The notes under the pieces: model-generated | What the model saw: only the letters and a program-made list of their open reading frames with translations | Databases searched by the model: none | What the model was told of the DNA's origin: nothing | Assembly (NCBI GenBank): GCA_903813345.2 | Contig: CAIIXF020000005.1 | Location: forward strand, 3,294,356-3,358,355 | Direction of reading: 5' to 3' | DNA: 64,000 nt | Source: Owenia fusiformis | Taxonomy: Eukaryota; Annelida; Polychaeta; Sabellida; Oweniidae | Program-made: the position numbers and the translations under genes | Shown here: positions 34,720 to 46,859 of the stretch, piece after piece | Layout: each line of letters begins with the position of its first letter | Numbering within the stretch: position 1 is the stretch's first letter

Positions 34720-37050
34720 TTTGGGATAGTTGACAATTTTTCTGTCTGTAACAATTTCTGGTCGTTTCTCTTTGGCACTTGTGCAAACATAATTAGATCC
34801 TGGCTATGACCAATATTAATCCTTCAACAACTGCAATATGACTACATTTTATTCTGATAATATTTCTCATATTTTTTGTTATATTAATTTATCATTGTCC
34901 CTAAGGTAACATCAATGACAAGTGTTTCAGGTGATGATGACATATTAAGCCAATGTCACGGAATACTATACCCCTATATAATTTAATCATATTGAAGCAA
35001 TATGTGTTGTATAATCTAACTCATACATGGATCAGTAATCCCAGGAAATAAGGTAGATACTTAATTTGGTGCTACTTATTTTGGTGGATATGCTGTTTTG
35101 AATATTTGACAGACTTGCAATATTACAATGCACTAATGGTACTAATTTACATGGTACTAAAATTACCGGGGAATTTGATGGCTACTTAATCACCTTAACA
35201 ACTGGGATCCGCCAAATTAAAACAACCACCAAACTAAGTAGAAGTATAGTACACAGAGGTGTCTATTTGTCATTGCCCATGTATCTTGTCAGACTCTTAA
35301 TTGAAAACAAATTGCAATAATGGCCAATTGCGTGTCTGTTAAGTAGGGGATATTTCCCATGGCTGAAAATCAGTGAATTTCTTCAGTGCCTAAAGAAATG
35401 CCATCATAGTAAGTTATTTGTGGATAGATGCATCAATAGACAGGGGATTGGTTCTGTTCAAGTTAGGCAAGGCTTAGCACTCTATTGTAGGATACAGAAA
35501 TAATTCAATTTGAATCAAATGAATATAAATAACAAATCTCGTTATTAGCGAGTTTTGCAATCTTTTGTAGATTCTAGAATTACGAGATTTTTTTTTTCAA
35601 TTCAATTCAATTTATTCATTCAAAATTACATCATACAACATTTCATCAATAACATGAATAAGACACCCCAAGGGGCGTATATATTCCATGGGTCATAGTA
35701 TTTTTGAAGCAGGCTTATTAGTATCACATTATAAATTTTTATCAGAATATATAGACCACCCCTTGTATTTGTACCATGTTTACGGCATTACGCTATGAAT
35801 ATTAGCTATTGGACAAATTAATATGTCATGGCACTTGTACCTTCTAATGTATGGGAGGTTTGGGAGCATCTTTGTTGTCGTATGGGTTTTTAATTTTCGG
35901 CAGACATATATGGAACAAAACATTTTCATATTTGAAGTACCATTTCTTTCTATTTATTGAAAGTGCTTATACAACAAATGAAAGTTATTCATACAAAAAT
36001 GCCCAATTTAAATAAATTTATACACGCATTGGGAGACATTGGAACATGAAAGATTGGAAATAATTCTAGGGAAAGGAATCAAAGGTTTATATAAATGATT
36101 ACGCTTTCTTATATATTGAATTGAAATGTTTCAAAGAGATTTTTTCCACTCTCCTTGAATTAGAAATAATCCTTTGATCAGTTTGACCCAGTCAGAATAG
36201 AACTATCAATATCTATCCACCCAAACACTCCATTTTTTAGTGTCCTGGAGAGCAAATTCAATTCCCCTTTGCTAACACTTCATAGAACTTATCATTCTCA
36301 GAAGTTGCTGTGAAATGCAATCTCCATTTTTGTAAGACAAGGTCATCAATTTAACTGAATTGCTCTTAAATTTGAGGAATTGACAAGTATGGGGATAGCT
36401 TGATCTTACCTAAGAAATTAAGTGTTTTTGTCTAAGTAGGAGTCTGAAATATGAGGGCCTCAGTACTCAATCTTATAAACCTTATTGCAAATTGTGATTT
36501 AATGTCATAACATCGCTATATTTTGCCATGGTTTGTCACGTCAGCTAAACAAAATACTGCTAGCTAGACGATCAGCTCGACCAGTTCGCCAAAGTCAATA
36601 TTAGTGATGTCATCAATATCGTACAGTGGCAATGAATTATATGTCTTTAAACACTTCTGTTTCACAGTGATATCTTGAGAAGTTTGGTCATACTGACTTC
36701 TAATTCATACCCTGCTTGCCCTGTTGTTTATGAGTCTATTAGTTTGTTAATTTGCCAGCTAAATGTTTTCAAGATAAAAGTATGTGAGCCTCAAGATACT
36801 CCCAATATCCTGAACCTTGAATAAGATTCTCTATATATCCTAAAACTGTTAAACAGTATCAAAAAAGAGTAGTGTGATAAATTTTGTTTATGTAATATGG
36901 TTCTTATTTATATAGAGTAATATAGCGTATATCGAGAGAGAAAAAACACGAAATGCATCCAATAAAATCTTGCAATAATCAAGCACCATTTGATTAGTTA
37001 ATATAATATATAGATAATTAGTTAAGCTTTTCATTTTTTTCTGTTTAAGC
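34720..37050. other. No gene recognised; (AATTG)n tail near 35590
   Basis: AT-rich. At 35583-35640 a T-run, TTCAATTCAATTCAATTTA and TTCATTCA look like a minus-strand retroelement tail. Sequence to about 36110 may be its body, but no protein motif is visible. Confidence 0.4.
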
Positions 37051-37099
37051 TGTACACTTTGCCCAAATGTGGGATACAAGTATAATAAAGTTCATAATA
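37051..37099 (+). repeat. Retroelement-like 3' tail, copy 2
   Basis: TGTACACTTTGCCC, GTGGG, then ACAAGTATAATAAAGTTCAT followed by AAT repeats. It matches 25353-25400. Confidence 0.4.
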
Positions 37100-37663
37100 A
37101 TAATATGTGGCATTTTTGAAATGCTGGCCTATATGGTGTGGTGTGAGACACATTATGTATGATTTGGAGTATATTAAAATCCTTGATGTAAAATCAGGAT
37201 TTATGATGTGTGCTCTGACAGTCTTTGACAATAAATCATAGCTTTTATAGATGTCTCCACATATATTTCTCGTACAACAGTTCAATATTATCTGCAAACT
37301 TGTAGAAGTCAACTTAATTATAATCAATAGATGGCATGCTTGTATAGAAGAAATGACACTGACATATTCCTTATATGGAAATCTGAACAACGAGTCGGAC
37401 TGTTACTGTGGAGATGATTAAATCACTGGACCAGAGAAACTAAAGAAGCCTTGTAATTCCTTTGTGGTTTCTGCCGATTAAATTGCTCGTGGTTTGATAA
37501 TTAAATGTCTTTGTAGCAAACTTATCAGATCATACAAGGGGGTAATTCAAGCCACATATTAAATACAGTAGATTCAATATTTTAGAATTACCTGGCAATG
37601 TAAACAACAGAGATAGTAATAATTGACACATATTTTGATTTGCTGAAACTTTGCACAAATATA

Positions 37664-38758
37664 CTAAACATAAGATGAATGAATGATACTTGTCACGTTA
37701 TAACTGTTCACCCGAGATATAATCCTGCTTTTTCTGTGGCAGTTTTTGTATTGTAGCAGCATATCTTTTAAAAGTCGTCTAAATTTTTTACCAAGAAGAC
37801 AGTATATCATAAAATTCACAGCTGAATTGAACACAACCAAAGTATTGGCAACTCTAGTGAGTATAGCGTGATATTCGTAATGCCCAATCAGAACCTCCAA
37901 AATATTCACTGCAAGTGCTGGCATTCCACATACGAAGAAAACCACAACAATAGCTAGAGCAATTCGTGTAAGTTTATGATCTGCCTTTTGTCGTAAATTC
38001 ATCCTTTCCCATCTCTTCTGGCCATCATTCAATGCTAATACAACACGTATGTTCAGTGATATTATGAGTATTAAAGGAATAAAAAATAATACCAAAAAGT
38101 ACGACGCTGCACAATACAGGTATCTGTATATTTCATTGTCACCAAAATCGGACTTTCTCAGGTCTTTAAGATCAGCTTTATACTCGAAGAAACGTGGAAT
38201 GTTATATACTGCTGATAGGAAAAATATTGCGAATGAGGCTCGCTTGATTCTGATTGTTGTTGGAAGGATAGATGCGGTAGATGTAACCATTTTCACTGAT
38301 CGACGTAGTGGATGATTGACAGTTATATACCTCTCTATTGATATCGCCACAGTTATCCACACGGTGCTCATCTGTGTCACTAAGCTCATTGGCCACACGA
38401 ACTTAGATATAAGGAACACCTCAAAGAAATACGCACTGAACGGATCAATCTTATGTAGAATGATTGGAAAGATGTGGAGTAGGAACATAAACATTAGAAA
38501 CAGCATATCTGATATCGCCAGCATCTTTAGCAGCACAAACATTGGTGAGATTTGTTTATGTCGACCAAGAACTTTCACAGATAAAATATTGCCAATTATT
38601 CCAAATATACATATGAATCCTATCAGCCAACTGATGATGGTGCCAAATGTAAATCTCCATTGCTGGTCAAATGTGAATGATGTAGAATTGTCATCAGAAG
38701 CATTGTTCCTCATTGCATAACTAGCATTGAGGTTGGCCTCATCAAATCCTTTCTCCAT
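37664..38758 (-). CDS. FMRFamide-receptor-like class A GPCR, paralogue 2
   Basis: A plasma-membrane seven-helix receptor of 364 residues in one exon. The start chosen is ATG 38758; the frame stays open to 38839 but that first codon is GTG, which is unlikely in an animal. Numbering from this ATG: GN 56-57 in TM1, AISD 81-84 in TM2, ERY 142-144 ending TM3, YNIPRFFEY 185-193, YRYLYC 211-216 before TM5, FFVCGMPA in TM6, NSAVNFMIY 311-319 in TM7. N-glycosylation sites lie at 11, 19 and 24. It matches the gene at 14214-15305 along its length, but intracellular loop 2 is about nine residues longer. No cysteine occurs between 50 and 216, so the TM3 disulphide cysteine is missing here too. A peptide ligand is likely; which one is unknown. 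Confidence 0.93.
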   Translation of the reverse strand: MEKGFDEANLNASYAMRNNASDDNSTSFTFDQQWRFTFGTIISWLIGFICIFGIIGNILSVKVLGRHKQISPMFVLLKMLAISDMLFLMFMFLLHIFPIILHKIDPFSAYFFEVFLISKFVWPMSLVTQMSTVWITVAISIERYITVNHPLRRSVKMVTSTASILPTTIRIKRASFAIFFLSAVYNIPRFFEYKADLKDLRKSDFGDNEIYRYLYCAASYFLVLFFIPLILIISLNIRVVLALNDGQKRWERMNLRQKADHKLTRIALAIVVVFFVCGMPALAVNILEVLIGHYEYHAILTRVANTLVVFNSAVNFMIYCLLGKKFRRLLKDMLLQYKNCHRKSRIISRVNSYNVTSIIHSSYV

Positions 38759-38839
38759 TTCAATTTTGTTACTTGTAATATCTTTTGTCAGTGTTCCATA
38801 GAATCGTAGATTTAAAACTTTTTCAGGCAAGTACTTCAC

Positions 38840-39687
38840 CGTAGATCACTTAATCTGATTAGATGTTCCCAGAGTCGCATTTTATGTCAATATATGATAG
38901 TAATTGTGTAATTGGTCTATTCCCTAATGATGATCCATTGGTCATTAATTGATGCCTTTACATAATAATTCTCCACATTTGAAATGCTTTGTATTTCATA
39001 TGACGTGAAACTATTAACCAGAATGGTTTATTGTTGCGGATAAACACCTACTGCTGGTAAGCTAATTGAAGTATTAAATCACTTAATTTGTCCACTGCAG
39101 CCATTAATTCTATTATTCTGATGTTATTCTCATTTTCCCTAATAAATCAATGATAAACTGTTTTTCATTTTCTCCTTGTATAATGTCTATTACATCATTA
39201 TGTTCTAATTGGTATATTAATCAAATTACTCTGATCGAATTACATGAGTTTGTTTACTTCGTTGTCTGGTTTTTTTTTTCAGTTAGGATGTATTATGTCA
39301 TCTCATATCCATACTCTTGTATTATCATCGCAGTATTCATCTGCTCATCCCGTGAAGGAAGCAATCTATGTGGCACTGTAGTTCTGTAGCTGAAAGATAA
39401 AAGAAATCATGGGCTTAAATAAATACAAATGTACAATGCAGTGCATATGTCGTTGTGCAATTCAAATTTGACAAGAGTTTGCTAAAAATATTCAGAAAAG
39501 AATGTGCTCACATTTCAAGGTTTATTTAACCATGGCGTCATTTGAAGATTTCCTAATTGGTATTGGGAAAATTTAGTGTTCATATTGAGAGGTGTTTGTA
39601 TTACAGAGATGTTCAGATCTACTGTACTGTATTATTATCCATCTTCCTTTTAAACCTTAAGGCCAGTGCTAGACACTGTTTCCTTCC
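38840..39687. other. Upstream region of GPCR 2; no other gene recognised
   Basis: AT-rich sequence 5' of the minus-strand GPCR. No promoter motif can be fixed. Confidence 0.4.
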
Positions 39688-40014
39688 ACATTCACTGGGG
39701 GGTATTGTGATGCAACAACCCCGTGTTGTTGCATCAAGATGGCCAGACTTCCGGTGATAGATTTTCGTAAGATATTTTGTTTTCTCAATTTAAACCCATT
39801 TCTAAGACGGGTTTCTCAATAAACATATACGTGCAGTTTATGCACGATCTATATTTTAATTAACTGTCATTTGTATACATGAAACATCATCGAGAAGCGG
39901 TTAATTCTCGGTTTTATTTCCTCACTATTGATGCAACAACACCAAACCGAAGATGCAAAAACACCAATCTAGATTTGAGCAATGATGCAACAACACCAAT
40001 GTATGTCATATTGT

Positions 40015-40150
40015 TAAACCGTAATGTAATAGGATTTAGGTCCCTAAAAGGTAAATTGAGAGCGGTACATTAATCCCAGGGGTCGTAATATTATATTGGA
40101 CATTCATATTATATTTTACATCTTAAAAAACGTGTCGCTTCGATTTATAC
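40015..40150 (+). repeat. Dispersed family D, copy 2
   Basis: GATTTAGGTCCCTAAAAGG, ACATTAATCCCAGGGG, AATATTATA and CTTAAAAAACGTG, in the same order as at 17150. Confidence 0.6.
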
Positions 40151-40202
40151 TCTTTTATACCTAGGTGAACCTTTTCTGAAGTAGTGCATCCATCAAATAT
40201 AT

Positions 40203-40352
40203 AGAGATTATCCTATATGAGGTTCAGGATATTGGGATTATCCCGAGGCCAATATAATATATCTGCCCGAGGGCCGTAGGTCCCGAGGGTAGATATATTA
40301 TATTGGCCAAGGGATAATCCAAATATCCTGAACCGACTATAGGATGATCTGT
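40203..40352. mobile_element. Palindromic MITE family E, copy 2 (nested)
   Basis: Arms from AGATTATCCTATA through TTCAGGATATT and CCAATATAATATATCTGCCC to CGAGGG, and back through CCCGAGGG, TAGATATATTATATTGG, ATATCCTGAA and TATAGGATGATCT. The whole can fold on itself. It sits inside the 2.37-kb transposon, and its right end matches 19017-19165. Confidence 0.8.
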
Positions 40353-40607
40353 TTATCCCATACCAATGACATTGTCCAATTGGCCACAGTTCAGAAACTT
40401 TGCAACCAACCGTGGAATTATTTTGAAATATTCATGTCCAGTTTTGTATTCTTGTACGTAGCCGGATTTTCCTGTTCAAATCTTTGATTATTAACGGGGC
40501 ATACTGCTGCATCAAACAGATCGCGATTGCCTTCGTTTTTCTCCATTGTCGTTTACAATATGCGAACGTTACAAAAATGAACCAATGCGGGAATAGCGAT
40601 TATGACG

Positions 40608-40675
40608 TAACGGGCAGATATACTATATCTGCCCGCTCGGAGCGGGACGTAAAGCTATATCTGCCCGCTGATGAA
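40608..40675. repeat. Small hairpin with ATATCTGCCCGC blocks
   Basis: Direct copies of CTATATCTGCCCGCT at about 40622 and 40652, with GCTCGGAGCGGG as a short inverted pair between them. Confidence 0.6.
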
Positions 40676-42069
40676 AATATAAGGTTTTACAAACCGGCTT
40701 TATGTACCTGTAACACGTCAAAGTATGGGATAAACACATTAATAAACATTTGATCAAATATATACTTCTTTTTCAGGTTTCAAGAAGTTATAGATTTTCA
40801 AAGTCAAAATATTTTTCAAAAAACTCCTCCCATTAAATAACACATGAGACGAAAAGGATTTTCAAAAATGACTTTTAAGCTCTGTAACTTTAGTATTCAA
40901 AAGTAAGCTGAACACTCAACGTACAAAAAGTTAGATAATTCAATTTTCTATTATTTTGGTGAATCTTTTACTGGATAGATATCCTGAAATCAGATTTGCC
41001 CCGAACACACCATTTGCCATTGGTTTACATAGGAATGGCGATTTTCGAAAATTCATCAAAATCATCAATTTTCTACCTTTATTGTAATTGAGTGAAAATT
41101 GGGAACATTTCGAGGCATTGAAAATGAAGTCAAGTTACATTTCAATCATCTATTTTCCTCGCAGGTCAAGTTAATAAAAATTCAAATATAAAGAGGCTTT
41201 AACATGTAATACAATGAGGGGGCTAAGGTTGTCAAGCTTTTGGAGGGGAGTATACAAAACAAAAATGACTGATATCTGTTTACTTTCCATAACTACATGT
41301 ATATTAGTTCTTTGTAAATAAGATCAGACCAAAATCAGAAATATTTACTTGACCAAAGAATGAAAGGTGTAAAAGCTAAACGTAATATTTCCAATAAACA
41401 CGGCTAAATGGAAATCTATTTTATTCAATAATCAATCAACACGATGATTTATTTCACGCATTCCTGACAAATAGGGTTTGGACCATTGGGATTCGAACGA
41501 ATTGGGCGACCAGCCTTTTTACGTTTAAGTCAGTGTCTATTTCAAAGTAGTTTCAAGATGTGGGACATCCTCCGAACACAAGCCTCCGAACATAGGCCTC
41601 CAGACTTGGGACCACATAAGTGTCTGTTATGATGTCATTTAGAAAGTGATTAACTTACTTAGTAAACTTACATGTGTTACAATATCATAATATGTAATTA
41701 AATACTATTACTATGTATATCGTTTGGCTTGTATATCCTTTTAAGTTTGATAAGACTTTGGCGTTGTTGCATCAACACATTGGTGTTTTTGCATCATTGA
41801 TAATAAACATGATGGTGTTGTTGCATCAATAGTGAGGAACTAAAACCGTGAATTAATCGCTTCTGAATGATGCTACATGTATATCAATGACAGTATCTTA
41901 AAATATAGATCGTGTGCTAACTGCACGTGTATGATTATCGAGAAACTTGTCCTAGAAATGGGTTTAAATTGGGAAAACATAATATCTTGCGAAAATCTAT
42001 CACCGGAAGGCCGGCCATCTTGATGCAACAACACGGCGTTGTTGCATCACGATACCCCCCAGTGACATT

Positions 42070-42880
42070 GGGCTATGATTTGGGATAGCTGAGGTTTGTT
42101 TATCTTGTGACTGATGTACTCTTAGATGTTTTCATTTTCTTGCTGTGTTCTGTAACAATTTTTTCTTTCCCGTTGTACGTATACATATTTACTTCATTTC
42201 AAACCTAGTCATTTTATGAATAAATTTTCATTTTAAAATGGCTCATGTAGTCAAGTTTTGAGACACCAACCCTCTGATTCTCAACAATATATATTTGTGT
42301 AATAAGAGAAGGAAATTGTTTTTTAGCAGGATGTTTCATTAAAAATCCTTGGAGTCAAATTCAATATAATTTGTTTTATTGTTATTATTGGCCCCCAACT
42401 AAAGAAATTTTGATTTTGTAAAATTCTGATTAAAAGATCTTATTTCCCCCCAAGTCCTTTCATGTAAAGAAACTGTATCCATCCTTCAAGATTGAGCATC
42501 ACTGTCTTCCCTCATGGAATAAATTGATATACCTTCGACCAAGAATGACTTTTTGTACCTCTGGGAAATTAATGCCAAAACATATTTTAACAGCAACTAT
42601 CTCATTCAGTTTGATCGTATATCAAGGTATGATAGTATTAGCCATGCAGTAAATAGTTTATATACTGCAAATTCAGTTTGACTTATATCTGGAAATCAAT
42701 TCCTGCAAGAATACTTTGGAAATGAGGATATAAACCATTCCGAGTCATATGCGACAGGAAAAAAGGAGTAATATCACTATGGATCCAAGCAAATTCAACA
42801 ATAGCTTTTAAGTATGCTATTTTAGTATCAAGATTTTATCAAACTATTTATGAACATTTTATGATATTTTCCTTGGCCTG
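42070..42880. other. No gene recognised
   Basis: AT-rich, no supported feature. Confidence 0.4.
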
Positions 42881-42950
42881 ACCCTGGCCGTTGGTGTCTG
42901 TAACGTTAATGATAGATGGTGACAATTTGCATGTTAATGCCTCATCTTAT
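42880..42950 (+). repeat. Dispersed family C, copy 6 (3' part)
   Basis: GTTGGTGTCTGTAACG, GATAGATGGTGACAATTTGC and ATGTTAATGCCTCAT. Confidence 0.55.
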
Positions 42951-43064
42951 TGCTGTAGGCTAAGTTAATACTATAACCCATATTAGTGATGTCTGCTTGT
43001 AGCAATTCACTTTGACTTACCTGGCCGTTAAAGAGAACTTATAACTGAATATGTTGGGATTAAC

Positions 43065-43205
43065 TTGCCTGGTTGAGTATAAATATATGGGGAAACTAGT
43101 TGTAATTAGTTCCCTGCAAAAGCCTGTCAAGAGTTAGACAGTAATCTCATTGGGTCATGATATTACACATTCACAATACAAGTTGTCTTAAAACGTATAG
43201 CTTGC
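43065..43205 (+). repeat. Dispersed family D, copy 3
   Basis: TTGCCTGGTTGAGTATAAA, GTAATTAGTTCCCTG, GACAGTAATCTCATTGGG, GATATTACA and CTTAAAACGTATA. Confidence 0.65.
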
Positions 43206-43209
43206 CCCC

Positions 43210-45062
43210 CTAATGTGTACTACATGATCTGTCGAAGACCTGTCCATTAGCGCGTATTGTGACAAATGAAAACGAATCAAGGGAAGAATTTAATCAACAT
43301 CGACCATCCTGGACAAGAGATATTGTCCTTATTGTCCAGCTTTCCAATTTGAAATGAATCTCTGTACTGCACAATTTATGAAGCACATAGAGCTAATTTT
43401 ACAGTTATTAGCAGCTTATCTGTATAGTTTTCAGCTCTCCATCCTTATTATTAGAATTCTAAGAGTGTACCTGTCAGTTAGTGACTTGTGCTGAGAGTGT
43501 ACTGTCTGCAATTCTATTGGCACTGAACTAAGAGCAGTCACACCAGGGCCCTAGTTGGGTTCCGAAAATGAACAAGGCAATTTAAATAGGCGTTGAAATC
43601 AGTCTTGTTCATCATTAAAATTCACACCTAAATAATATAACACTTTCAAATTAATTTGAAAGTGCTATGTTGTAGTTGTCTTGTACTGATATAAAATAGA
43701 CAAGAAAAACAAATCTTTTTATCAAGATAGGATTCATCTTCACCCGACAGATGCAACATAGCAGACTAGCGCCAAAATCTTTTGGTTTGGGACATGTCAA
43801 GTAATTTACAAGAGCATTATTTTGAATTTCAAGTGCAATATTTACCACTGTGTACATTGTTGAGCAAGAGCCTTTGATATTACTCCTAGATTAAAGTCAG
43901 TATCAATAACATGAAATGAACCATGCTAAAAAGCTTTTAGTCTTCAGATTGAGATTGATTTGTACTTCCTACAGCTGTAGGATAATGTGATTAGATATTG
44001 ACAACACTGATGCTTCAATTGAGAAAATATTAATTTCTTTACTAGCTTATTTTAGTATTAAGAGCCCCAAAGTTTAAAAATGATAAATAATACTTAAATG
44101 CGATGAAGTTTCTTGTTTCAAAGTACTGATTTGATCAATTTTATCCGAATCTACATATTAATCAATCAGCTGTGATTGATTCCACCCATGGGCGCATGAT
44201 AAACAATTTTCTCTCTTATCTGGTCGTTTCGACATCTAAAATCTCAGATGTACAAGAAATATTCATATATCACATTTCAGAAATAATTTATAATGTTTGG
44301 GAAATAATTTATCATGTTAGAGAAATATTCCCTAAAATAAGTTATTACTTTGGGAGAAGCAGAAAATAAGTAATTTGCTGCTTTTGGATTTTCAAGTGTG
44401 ATAATATTCTACAAATTATGGCTCAAATCTGATTTGAGGTATTTTGAGATCTCATCTCAGCTTTTATTCCTTATGCAGGGTCATTAATGGAACATTCAGT
44501 CATTTTGTCTATAGTTTGAAACAAAACCCCCAAATGAAATAAGTATTTGTCGTGTAAAAATAGATTAAGATAATGTATTGTGGTTCAAAAATGAAGAAAA
44601 AACAAAAGTAAATGACTTTATCAATGTAGAAAGTGTACCATTTGTTCCTGTGTTGAATTTGCAGCACTACAGCTTGCGATTCAATAGCCAACTTGAGGCA
44701 GTGACTCGTTGATTGTCTACAAGTAAATTGTCAGAGTCTGCGAATAAGTCTGCATATAATATTAAAATGTTTCTAATTAAACAGAGTTGTGATGAGTATC
44801 AGAAATACCGTCATAGTTGTTTCTTAACTTACAATTTTGAATCATAAACATCATGCTACGAAATTAATTAAATCCCTCACCTCATCTTGTTATCTAGTAT
44901 CTCCACTAAAACTACATTAATCTTTTTTTATTGTATCTAATTTATTTGGTTATGCAAGGAATCTAATACTCTGTGCTTTAATTCGATGTTGCCTCTTAAA
45001 AGAGAGCTTCGTCTTCATGTAGTTTGTAACTAGACTGCGCACAGGGTATAGTAGGAATCTGA
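43210..45062. other. No gene recognised; one perfect palindrome
   Basis: AT-rich sequence. A perfect 24-bp palindrome, CACTTTCAAATT joined to its inverse, lies at 43641-43664. Nothing else is supported. Confidence 0.45.
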
Positions 45063-45540
45063 GTAAATTATAGATTCAAGATTCAAAATTTTATTGTGTT
45101 TCAAACCAAACACTTGGTTTCCTCACAAAGTCAATTACAAGACATTTAATAATACAGTTATATAGTAAGATGCATTACTTAACAAACATTCAAATTCAAT
45201 TTGACTTCCATACAATCGAGTTTTTTCCTTTTTCAAATAGCTCCAGACGTTGATTGAAAAGTTTATTTATAAAATGTATCAATTCGTTTACAATTTCATA
45301 ATCATCAGGAGACATTGAAAACATATTTTTCTTCATCCGACATTTTATCAAATGTGTCAATAAAACTGAGTTTATTAAAATTTTCATATCTACATTCTTT
45401 ATAACGATCATAAAATGAAAAAAATGTATAAAAGAAGAAAATGCTTTCCATCCTCTATTTCCCCTTTTTTTGCAAATTTGATGAATTCTTCTTTTTCTTT
45501 TTCTTGTGTCTCCCTGTTTCAATTCTTTAATTATAGTTAT
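45063..45540 (-). mobile_element. Possible LINE 3' remnant
   Basis: On the minus strand a 108-codon frame (45522-45196) rich in Lys and Arg is followed by ACACAATAAAATTTTGAATC and a second TTGAATC, a form typical of LINE tails. No reverse transcriptase motif is visible, so the assignment is weak. Confidence 0.35.
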
Positions 45541-46040
45541 GGGTAATCTTACCTGGCCATTTTAAAAATCAACATTTTGTTCACACTTAATGTTAAGTAT
45601 CTTTCCAGTTTGTAATAATCTTTTTCATATAATTTCCAAGTTTTCTGTTTTCCTGTATGGCTCAACCAATATAGATGTCTTTTCTTATATGTTTACTCAT
45701 TGCTGACCAGCCCTGAGATATCTCAGGGTGCTGTCCAATAATTGTCACACAATTTGTATGAATAATCTTACCAAATACTGCAGGGCTCACTTGGGGAACA
45801 TGATTGGGTGCAACTGAAATATATCGTCATTGGCTTCACAATGGCATAAAACATAGCAAAGAGGGTGTTGATATAATCCATTTTATGATAATATGAAAAC
45901 ATGCAATTTTGCTCAATTTTTCATCAAAATGGCCTGTCATCAGCAGGAAATCTTCAAGACAGCTTTGGCCAGCAATGGCTTAAAGATGAGTGGAGACATA
46001 TGCTAGTCGAGTAAGGGAAGAGGTATTTACTTGGATTAAT
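45541..46040. other. No gene recognised
   Basis: AT-rich, no supported feature. Confidence 0.4.
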
Positions 46041-46044
46041 ATTA

Positions 46045-46859
46045 AGTTCGAGGGGGATATAGAAAAGCCATCCGTCTGTCCCTCCTTTCGTCCGTCCGTT
46101 TGTCCGTCCCTCCGTTGGTGTGTCCAGGCAATAACTCAAAAACCGGTTGACGGATTTGATTCTAATTTTATAGGCTTTTGCCTTATGGCAATAGAACCTC
46201 TGCTCGTGAACGAATTTTCAATATGGTTGCTTAATTCAAAATGGCCACCATTTTTCGTAAAAAATCACTCAAATTCTAGTTGACGGATTTGGTTCAAATT
46301 TTATATACTGGTGTCTAGGGACAAAGGAGCTATGCTTAAGAAGAGATTTTAAAAATGGCAGCCATTTTTCGTTAAAAAACGTAATCTTTGATAACTCAAA
46401 CACCAGTGAATAGATTTGGTTCAAATTTTATATGATGATGCCTAGGGACAAAGTAGATTTGTTCAAGCAAGAATTTTCAAGATGGCGGCTGAATTTCAAA
46501 ATGGCCGCCATTTTTCATAAAAAAACATAATCTTTGATAACTCAGATATTAGTTGACGGATTTGGTTCAAAACTCAAATAGTAGTGAATGTATTTTTTTG
46601 GAAATTTTATATGCTGATGCCTAGGGACACAGTAGCTCTGTTCGAGAAAGATTTCCAAATTGGTGACTGAATTTCAAAATGGCTGCCATTTTTGTAAAAA
46701 AGGAATGTAATCTTTGATAACTCAAATACTAATTGATGGATATGGTTTACATTTTATATGTTGATGCCTAGGGGCAAACAAGCTCTGGTCAAGAGGAATT
46801 TTCAAGATAGCCACTAATTTGGTGGGATTTGCTACTCCGTGGAGTTGCTGTTTTTCTAG
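46045..46859 (+). mobile_element. Helitron-like element, family B, long copy 2
   Basis: Starts AAGTTCGAGGGGGATATAG, then a (TCCGTCCG)-rich stretch. About four units of 130-160 bp follow, with GATAACTCAAA, GACGGATTTGGTTCAAA, TGATGCCTAGGGACAAAG and AAAATGGC blocks. The 3' end is GGGATTTGCTACTCCGTGGAGTTGC with stem ACTCC/GGAGT, then CTAG at 46856-46859 and T. A perfect AAGATGGCGGC lies at 46479-46489. It is non-coding. Confidence 0.72.

Larger units (their letters stand above)
39693..42064. mobile_element. 2.37-kb transposon with ~315-bp inverted repeats and 5-bp target duplication
   Basis: Ends CACTGGGGGGTATTGTGATG and its inverse are bordered by ACATT on both sides (39688-39692 and 42065-42069). 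The arms run to about 40010 and from about 41750. Each arm holds an inner palindrome GATGCAACAAC...GTTGTTGCATC followed by a TCAAGATGGCC block. Farther in are three iterations of GATGCAACAACACC or GATGCAAAAACACC. The interior contains a family D block (40015-40150) and a palindromic MITE, and no transposase. Five-base duplications with CAC ends are known for Transib/RAG-like elements, but without a transposase this is only a hint. Confidence 0.88.

Noticed and set aside
37031-37390. 119-codon minus-strand frame
   Set aside because: No domain; overlaps a likely retroelement tail on the other strand.
38316-38720. 134-codon plus-strand frame
   Set aside because: Antisense shadow of the GPCR at 37664-38758.
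41480-41515. GATTCGAAC block as a second tRNA
   Set aside because: Only a B-box-like match; no A box, anticodon arm or acceptor stem was found.
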